NCBI RefSeq assembly: GCF_002067135.1
Contig: NZ_CP020105.1
Span: 2,046,001-2,110,000 of the forward strand
Reading direction: 5' to 3'
Length of the DNA: 64,000 bases
Source: Spirosoma rigui
GTDB lineage: Bacteria > Bacteroidota > Bacteroidia > Cytophagales > Spirosomataceae
This document shows, piece by piece, positions 59,160-64,000 of the stretch. The position numbers and the translations under genes are program-made. Below the pieces are notes generated by a model, which was not told the origin of the DNA, made no database searches, and was given only the letters and a program-made list of their open reading frames with translations. How positions within the stretch are numbered: the first letter of the stretch is position 1; each line of letters starts with the position of its first letter.

Positions 59160-60188
59160 ATGCAATTGCTCTTTCACCGCGTTGAACTGCGGTTAAACCA
59201 TACCTTCACGATTGCTCACGACAGCCGCGACGTACAGGCAACGCTGATCGTTGAACTGCGCGACGGCCTGCTACGGGGGTACGGCGAAGCGACCGCTACG
59301 CGCTACTACGGGATCACCATCGATGGGATGGTCGCGGCTCTGGAACGGATTCGTCCGCAGATCGAAGCTGCCGATCTGACGGACCCCGCCCTGTTCTGGT
59401 CTGACATGCAGCCGCACCTGGCCAACAATCCCTTTGCGCTTTGCGCGCTCGATCAGGCAGCCTGGGACCTCTGGGCCAAACGGCAGGGGCAGCCGCTGTA
59501 TAAACTGTGGAACCTCGATACAAGCCGAAGCCCCATCACCAATTATACCATTGGCCTGGATACGCCCGGGCGCATGGTTGAGAAAATGCAGGAGTTTCCC
59601 TGGCCGCTCTACAAAATCAAACTTGGCTGGCCGGAGTCGGACGTAGAAACGGTGCGCACCCTGCGTAGCCATACCGATGCCGTATTCCGGGTCGACGCCA
59701 ACTGCGGCTGGACCGCGTCCGATGCAATTGCCTGGTCGCACCAGCTGGCAGAACTGGGCGTCGAGTTCATTGAGCAACCGCTGCCGGCCGATGACTGGGC
59801 GGGTGCCAAAGCCGTATTCGACGCCAGTGCCTTACCCATTATTGCCGATGAAAGTTGCATTGTCGAAAGCGACGTGGATCGCTGTGCAGGCTACTTCCAC
59901 GGTGTCAACATCAAGCTAACCAAGTGTGGTGGCATTACTCCCGCCCGGCGCATGATCACGCGGGCCCGCGAGCGGGGGCTGCGCGTGATGGTGGGCTGCA
60001 TGACGGAATCCAGCGTGGGTATTTCGGCCATTGCGCAGCTGCTGCCCCTGCTGGACTACGCCGATCTGGACGGATCGCTGCTTATTGCCAACGATCCTGC
60101 TACGGGTGTCACCTTCGACAACGGGCGGATCGTGTATGCCAGCGACAACGGCACAGGTGTGCGATTAACGGTCAATGATAATGAGTGA
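59160..60188 (+). CDS. Dipeptide epimerase (enolase superfamily)
   Basis: 342 residues from MQLLFHRVELRLNHTFTIA (six codons after the longest frame's start). Enolase-superfamily catalytic set: KxK K152/K154 (YKIKLG), metal ligands D179 (VDANCG), E205 (FIEQPL) and D230 (ADES), and the second base Lys in NIKLTKCGG (252-255). The pattern is that of the L-Ala-D/L-Glu epimerase branch used in peptidoglycan peptide recycling, though other dipeptides are possible. It overlaps the next gene by 8 bases, so the two are coupled. A -7 element lies almost on its start codon. Confidence 0.85.
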   Translation: MQLLFHRVELRLNHTFTIAHDSRDVQATLIVELRDGLLRGYGEATATRYYGITIDGMVAALERIRPQIEAADLTDPALFWSDMQPHLANNPFALCALDQAAWDLWAKRQGQPLYKLWNLDTSRSPITNYTIGLDTPGRMVEKMQEFPWPLYKIKLGWPESDVETVRTLRSHTDAVFRVDANCGWTASDAIAWSHQLAELGVEFIEQPLPADDWAGAKAVFDASALPIIADESCIVESDVDRCAGYFHGVNIKLTKCGGITPARRMITRARERGLRVMVGCMTESSVGISAIAQLLPLLDYADLDGSLLIANDPATGVTFDNGRIVYASDNGTGVRLTVNDNE

Positions 60189-61251
60189 GATTTTTACGAT
60201 TGACCACCTGCCGGGCCGGACCATTGCGCACGAGGACCGGTCTTATCTGTTTTTCAGCGGTACGGCTTATCTGGGCCTGCCGCAGCACCCCACGTTTCAG
60301 CAGTTACTGGTTGAGGGCATAGCCCGCTACGGTACCTCCTTTGGTAGCTCGCGCAACGGTAACCTCCGCCTGCGCATATACGAAGAAGCCGAAGCAAAAC
60401 TGGCCGCCATGACAGGTGCCCCGCAGGCACTGACGGTTTCGTCGGGAATGCTGGCCGGTCAGGTGGTGGTGAACTGGTTACGGAGCCAGCAAACGCGGTT
60501 TATCTACGGGCCGCAGGCGCACCCGGCCATTTGGGATGGTCCGGGTGTTGTGCTGCCTGCGCTGTCCTTTGCGGATTGGACAGCCCAACTTGTTGATTCG
60601 CTGCGGCAGGAACCACCGGGGGAACACCTGGCTATCCTGGTCAATTCTGTTGATGCTGTCCGGTCCGGTTACTACTCGTTCGACTGGGTAGCGGACCTGC
60701 CCGACGATCGGCCCATCACGCTCGTCGTGGACGATTCGCACGGGTTAGGTGTGCTGAACAACGGCATTGCCGGTGTCTGGCCCCAAATTCGGCCAAAGGC
60801 CAATGTTAACTACATCGTGACCGGGTCGCTGGCCAAGGGTATGGGGTTGCCGGGGGGCGTTGTGCTGGGTACGGCCGCGACGCTGGCGACGCTGCGGGAA
60901 ACGGCTTTTTTCGGAGCCTGCTCCCCCGTACCACCCGCCTACCTGGATGCCTTTACAAAAGCGGGCGCATTGTATACGGAGGGTCGCGAACGCCTTCGGC
61001 AAAATCTGATCCTGGCCGAGAAGCTGCTCATGCGAACGGGTCTGTTCAGCCACGCAGCCGGCTACCCCATTTTTTTTACGGAACAGGACGACCTCTACCC
61101 GTTTCTGCTGGAACGGGGTGTGTTCGTCTACTCCTTTGCGTACCCAACTGCGGCCGACCGCGCCAATACCCGCGTCGTTATCAGTGCTTTTCACACGTTT
61201 GAGGACATCCAGGCACTGGCCAACGCCGTTTACGCGTATGTTTTTGGGTAG
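60181..61251 (+). CDS. PLP-dependent enzyme of the aminotransferase/AONS fold
   Basis: 356 residues from MSEIFTIDHL. Fold-type I PLP enzyme: VVDDSHGLG (D184/D185, H187), Schiff-base Lys in VTGSLAKGMGLPGG (K219), the N-terminal SGTAYLGLPQHP and SGMLAG segments of 8-amino-7-oxononanoate synthase-like proteins. It lacks other biotin genes around it, so a biotin role is not supported; transcriptional and translational coupling to the epimerase suggests use on the epimerised product, for example an amino acid from dipeptide breakdown. That is inference. Convergent with the next gene. Confidence 0.85.
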   Translation: MSEIFTIDHLPGRTIAHEDRSYLFFSGTAYLGLPQHPTFQQLLVEGIARYGTSFGSSRNGNLRLRIYEEAEAKLAAMTGAPQALTVSSGMLAGQVVVNWLRSQQTRFIYGPQAHPAIWDGPGVVLPALSFADWTAQLVDSLRQEPPGEHLAILVNSVDAVRSGYYSFDWVADLPDDRPITLVVDDSHGLGVLNNGIAGVWPQIRPKANVNYIVTGSLAKGMGLPGGVVLGTAATLATLRETAFFGACSPVPPAYLDAFTKAGALYTEGRERLRQNLILAEKLLMRTGLFSHAAGYPIFFTEQDDLYPFLLERGVFVYSFAYPTAADRANTRVVISAFHTFEDIQALANAVYAYVFG

Positions 61252-61294
61252 AATGACTGGGTAATTGGTTTACCGTAGCACCCCCAGTTGCTCA

Positions 61295-62134
61295 TTATTT
61301 CAGCCCCGTCAGGAAGGAGATACTCTGGGGAATTTGCTGCATGGATCGAGACGATTCGTCTTCGATAAAGAAATGCTTGACGCCCGATTTTTTCGCCTGC
61401 TTCATAACGGCAGCAATCCCGATATCACCCTGCCCGAGCGCGACGTTCGACTCCACATCCGCTTTGCCATTGTTGCTCTCCGGGGTGCCGGGCTTCCGGT
61501 CTTTGAGGTGCATCAGCAGGAACCGTTTCGGGTATTTCTGCAAAATTGCTACCGGATCGTAGCCGGGCGCTTTCACCCAGAATACATCCATCTCGAAATT
61601 CACCGATTTAGGGTCGAAGTTTTCGGCCAGGTAGTCGAAAAAAGTCCCGTCTTTGTACGTCTGAAATTCGTAGCCATGGGTGTGGTAACAAAGCGAAATG
61701 CCATTTTCGGCCAGCAGTTTGCCCGCCGTGTTCAACACGTCAATAGCCCGGTCGGCGCTCTCGATGGTGAACATATCACCCGGATGCGGTAGCCAGAAGC
61801 AGACAACGTATTTAGCCCCGAGGGCTTTGGCTTCGGCGAGTACTTTCGGCACATTTCCTTCCAGGTCATCGAAGGTGCCTTCGGTTGCTATGGCTTTCAG
61901 CCCGTTCTGATCGAGGAGCTTGCGAAAGTCGGGAAAGGTCAGTCCATACGTGCCCGCTACCTCAACTTCACGAAAGCCCATCTGTTTGACGGTTGCCATC
62001 GTACCGGGCACGTCTTTGGCAAACTGGTTGCGGAAGCTGTACAGTTCCAGACCCACGGGGGCTGGCTTTTGGGCCTGGGCGGTAACACCAGACTGGAGCA
62101 GGCCGGCGAGCAGGAGCGCGTAGAGTGTTCTCAT
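61295..62134 (-). CDS. Exported sugar isomerase/epimerase-like TIM-barrel protein
   Basis: 279 residues from MRTLYALLLAGLLQSGVTAQAQ, a clear signal peptide; the frame's 38 extra upstream codons are not used. The AP-endonuclease-2/xylose-isomerase-like barrel is seen: VGLELYSFRNQFAKD, MGFREVEVAGTYG, GISLCYHTHGYEFQ (metal His), FEMDVFWVKAPGYDPV (Glu-Asp) and LLMHLKDRKPG (His, Lys, Asp) ending FFIEDESS. Such proteins act on sugars or inositols, and many Bacteroidota copies are periplasmic. No partner gene is visible, so the substrate stays unknown. Confidence 0.88.
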   Translation of the reverse strand: MRTLYALLLAGLLQSGVTAQAQKPAPVGLELYSFRNQFAKDVPGTMATVKQMGFREVEVAGTYGLTFPDFRKLLDQNGLKAIATEGTFDDLEGNVPKVLAEAKALGAKYVVCFWLPHPGDMFTIESADRAIDVLNTAGKLLAENGISLCYHTHGYEFQTYKDGTFFDYLAENFDPKSVNFEMDVFWVKAPGYDPVAILQKYPKRFLLMHLKDRKPGTPESNNGKADVESNVALGQGDIGIAAVMKQAKKSGVKHFFIEDESSRSMQQIPQSISFLTGLK

Positions 62135-62208
62135 GAGGTATCGTTCAGGGTTTGATCTATAGCAGTCAGAAGCAGGCCATTCGTGCCGCAAACGCGTAGC
62201 AACGGCAA

Positions 62209-62246
62209 GTGCCCGGCCATCCGGTTCCGTTCGGCTGACCGGGCAC
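62209..62246 (-). terminator. Hairpin after the DUF1338 gene
   Basis: An 8-bp GC-rich stem (62209-62216 with 62239-62246) around a 22-base loop, 15 bases past the minus-strand stop at 62261. No T run; a weak terminator at best. Confidence 0.45.
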
Positions 62247-62260
62247 AAGCTACTTACTTT

Positions 62261-63175
62261 CTAGCGGTTTGTCTGCGTTGTGAAGGTACTTTCGAAAATC
62301 TTATCGGCGTTCCCCGTTTCGAAGCCTTCGCGCCGGTGCTGGCGGCCTACCTGGTCGGCGGGCACGTGCTGAAACTCGGGCAGCACCCGCCGTTCGGCAA
62401 ACTCCACGTAAGAGCCTGCTATTCGGAAAACGTCTCCCCCGGCAAATTCGGCATCGATCATCTGCGCTACGGTTGAGGCCTGCCGTAGTCCACCATCCGG
62501 GCTGACCTTGATGGTACCGCCCGCCGAGTTAAGCCGGAACCCCCGGTCGGCCAGAAACGCTACAAATGCATCGATGGTGTTATAGCCGGGTTTCAGGTTG
62601 TGCACACTGATAGTGAAATGATTCAGGTAATACCGGTTATAAATGACCCAGGCCGCGTATTCGCTTTCGGCGAGTAATGTCTGATAATTGGCGAGGGTAG
62701 GGGTTCGCCAGAGGGGCTGGTGCAGGAACCGGTCAACGGCACCGGCGTCGTCGAGGTCGAGCGCATCGACGGGGTCGCTGGTGATGGTATCGGTATACGT
62801 CCGGATAATTCGCCGGGCTTCTTCCGACAGTTCATCAACGCGTAGTTCGCTCACGAAGATACGGGGCAGATTCTGGTTTTCGCCGGCGGGCGGGCTGTAC
62901 CAGAAGGCCGTTAGCTTCTTCTCGATGAAGTTGAACTCGTCGCGCTTTTCGTAGCCGTAGTGGGTAAATATCTTCTCGAACGACGCCAGCCCCAGGTTAG
63001 GAACACCCATTGTCCGAAAAGCAATGTGGTCGTTTTCGATTTCATCGGGCGACTGGATGATTTGAGCGTCGATCATGGCGCGGATGATGTTTTGCACATC
63101 CGGCACGCGCTCGCTGTACCGGCGCATCAGCCCGGCCAGTACCGCGTCGAGGGTTTGCGTGGGTGAAGTTGTCAT
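62261..63175 (-). CDS. DUF1338 protein (2-oxoadipate dioxygenase/decarboxylase-like)
   Basis: 304 residues. The vicinal-oxygen-chelate-like metal site of the family is visible: H50 with R54 (NDHIAFRT), H186 (LNHFTIS) and E258 (YVEFAER). The founding characterised member, HglS of Pseudomonas putida, converts 2-oxoadipate to 2-hydroxyglutarate in lysine breakdown, and a plant homologue behaves likewise. This protein is shorter than HglS (about 460 residues) and near the FLO7-like size. No lysine-degradation gene is next to it. Minus strand, after the acyl-ACP thioesterase gene. Confidence 0.85.
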   Translation of the reverse strand: MTTSPTQTLDAVLAGLMRRYSERVPDVQNIIRAMIDAQIIQSPDEIENDHIAFRTMGVPNLGLASFEKIFTHYGYEKRDEFNFIEKKLTAFWYSPPAGENQNLPRIFVSELRVDELSEEARRIIRTYTDTITSDPVDALDLDDAGAVDRFLHQPLWRTPTLANYQTLLAESEYAAWVIYNRYYLNHFTISVHNLKPGYNTIDAFVAFLADRGFRLNSAGGTIKVSPDGGLRQASTVAQMIDAEFAGGDVFRIAGSYVEFAERRVLPEFQHVPADQVGRQHRREGFETGNADKIFESTFTTQTNR

Positions 63176-63327
63176 AAGTCAGTTAGTTAGTCGATGAGTC
63201 GATGCGTTGATCAGTCATAGTCAAAACCCGGCCAGTAGTTGCAGACCCTGGTCGTGGTTACAGAAAGTCAAACGGTATTCGCTCCGCCACGTTCTGCTAC
63301 AGCCGGAAGCAACGCCCACGGGCCGGA

Positions 63328-64000
63328 CTACCGCCACCGGCTCCGGGCGAGCAATACGTCTTTGCCGGATTCCTGCTGAACGATACGGTGCAGAAACACG
63401 GCTGGCGCTTCTTGGGCCGACTGTATGCGGAGCTGGTCGTTCCAGTGGCTTTCGGTCCGGTAAACTAAATCAATTTCGGCAATTTCCCGCGTCTGCAGTG
63501 TCTCACTGTCCATGGCTTCGAGCAGCCACTGCACATACGCTACGTTGTTGACGTGCTGATTCTGGTCGATACTGAACCAGCCAACCGTTACTGGTTTCTC
63601 ATCGGTAGGTTCCCAGACGGTAGTCTGGAAATCGGGTTTTGCCGGTAACTTCGGCTGCGGGTCGATGCCGGGCGGTACCGACAGACTACGAATGAAATCG
63701 GGCATGGGGGCCATAGTCCGTTTTTCAATACTGAAAACGAGCCAGGTGCTGGTAGCCTCACCCAGCAGCGTACCATCATCGGCCAGCAGGCGAAAATCGC
63801 GGTGAATGAAGTACTTCTCCACGAGTGTCGGGTAAGTCTGCAACTGCACCGTCTGCCCGTAGTGCGGGTAGTGGTGCATGCGTAGGTTGAACCGCATGAG
63901 CATCCAGCCAAAGCCCCGGCTGGCCAGATCGGCAATGCCAATGCCATAGGCAACGGCGTTGCGGTTGGCCGATTCCTGCATGAGGTTCATCAGGGCTGGC
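63328..64000 (-). CDS. Acyl-ACP thioesterase family protein (5' end outside the window)
   Basis: Releases fatty acids from acyl-ACP. The visible part (224 residues) runs out at the right edge: the frame continues through ..PALMNLMQESANRNA, a segment that lies some 15-25 residues inside known members, so the Met at 63990 is not the start. Two hotdog domains: the first with GFGWMLMRFNLRMHHYPHYGQTVQLQTYP and IHRDFRLLADDGTLLGEATSTWLVFSIEKR, the second with VGWFSIDQNQHVNNVAYVQWLLEAM, which carries the catalytic Asp/Asn/His (DQNQHVNN). Substrate chain length unknown. Confidence 0.88.
   Translation of the reverse strand, partial: PALMNLMQESANRNAVAYGIGIADLASRGFGWMLMRFNLRMHHYPHYGQTVQLQTYPTLVEKYFIHRDFRLLADDGTLLGEATSTWLVFSIEKRTMAPMPDFIRSLSVPPGIDPQPKLPAKPDFQTTVWEPTDEKPVTVGWFSIDQNQHVNNVAYVQWLLEAMDSETLQTREIAEIDLVYRTESHWNDQLRIQSAQEAPAVFLHRIVQQESGKDVLLARSRWR

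Noticed and set aside
60181..61251. Calling the PLP enzyme BioF of biotin synthesis
   Set aside because: No biotin gene is nearby and the tight link is with a dipeptide epimerase; the fold alone does not fix the reaction.

Overview
The window reads as chromosomal DNA of a Bacteroidota bacterium, most likely Cytophagales of the Spirosoma/Fibrella kind. The reasons are a moderately high GC content, promoters of the TTG-N19-21-TAnnTTTG type, a carB product that stops before the allosteric domain, type IX secretion components (a C-terminal sorting domain and the Plug protein), DUF4394, DUF5103, DUF3276 and DUF4369 families, and weak ribosome binding sites. The family calls come from reading the translated sequence; no database search was possible. 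No insertion sequence, prophage, CRISPR array or rRNA is visible. One tRNA (Thr, anticodon CGU) is present.

Region by region: 0-13 kb holds the end of a ferritin-like gene, a secreted beta-rich lipoprotein candidate, carB, a PhyH-type dioxygenase, a double-DUF4394 lipoprotein, a Wzi-family outer-membrane protein, an aldo/keto reductase, an outer-membrane beta-barrel and an acyl-CoA dehydrogenase. 13-16.6 kb is a minus-strand group: murF, an SGNH hydrolase, a methionine aminopeptidase and a VanZ-like protein. 16.6-23 kb has a large FG-GAP protein exported by type IX secretion, a very acidic small protein and two tandem cytosolic PAS histidine kinases. 23-36.7 kb is mixed housekeeping: a COG0523 metal-chaperone GTPase behind two palindromic operators, tRNA-Thr, an ABC-F ATPase, the T9SS Plug protein, a recently duplicated pair of small membrane proteins, a Crp-like regulator, ychF, a PUR-family nucleic-acid-binding protein, rlpA, DUF58, a thioredoxin-like lipid- or heme-type protein, YdcF and pfkA.

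36.9-49.2 kb is the most distinctive part: an eleven-gene minus-strand locus read from 48.2 down to 36.9 kb. Its first seven genes, linked by overlapping stop and start codons, encode a complete route to CMP-legionaminic acid, a bacterial sialic-acid-like sugar (LegB dehydratase, LegC aminotransferase, NeuD/PglD-like acetyltransferase, LegI synthase, LegG hydrolysing epimerase, PtmE-like CBS nucleotidyltransferase, LegF cytidylyltransferase). They are followed by a flippase, an FkbM methyltransferase and two glycosyltransferases. A divergent gene at 48.3 kb looks like a sialyltransferase/Maf-fold protein and is my best candidate for the enzyme that attaches the sugar. No polymerase, chain-length regulator or outer-membrane export gene is present, which fits a short glycan such as a protein O-glycan better than a capsule.

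49.3-64 kb contains a FemAB-like acyltransferase, an exopolyphosphatase-family gene preceded by an 84-bp palindrome, metH with a TTG start, a fasciclin protein, a module of a seven-helix membrane protein with a histidine kinase and LuxR-type response regulator, a dipeptide epimerase coupled to a PLP enzyme, a secreted sugar isomerase-like protein, a DUF1338 dioxygenase and the end of an acyl-ACP thioesterase gene. Many convergent gene pairs share unusually long inverted repeats as terminators.
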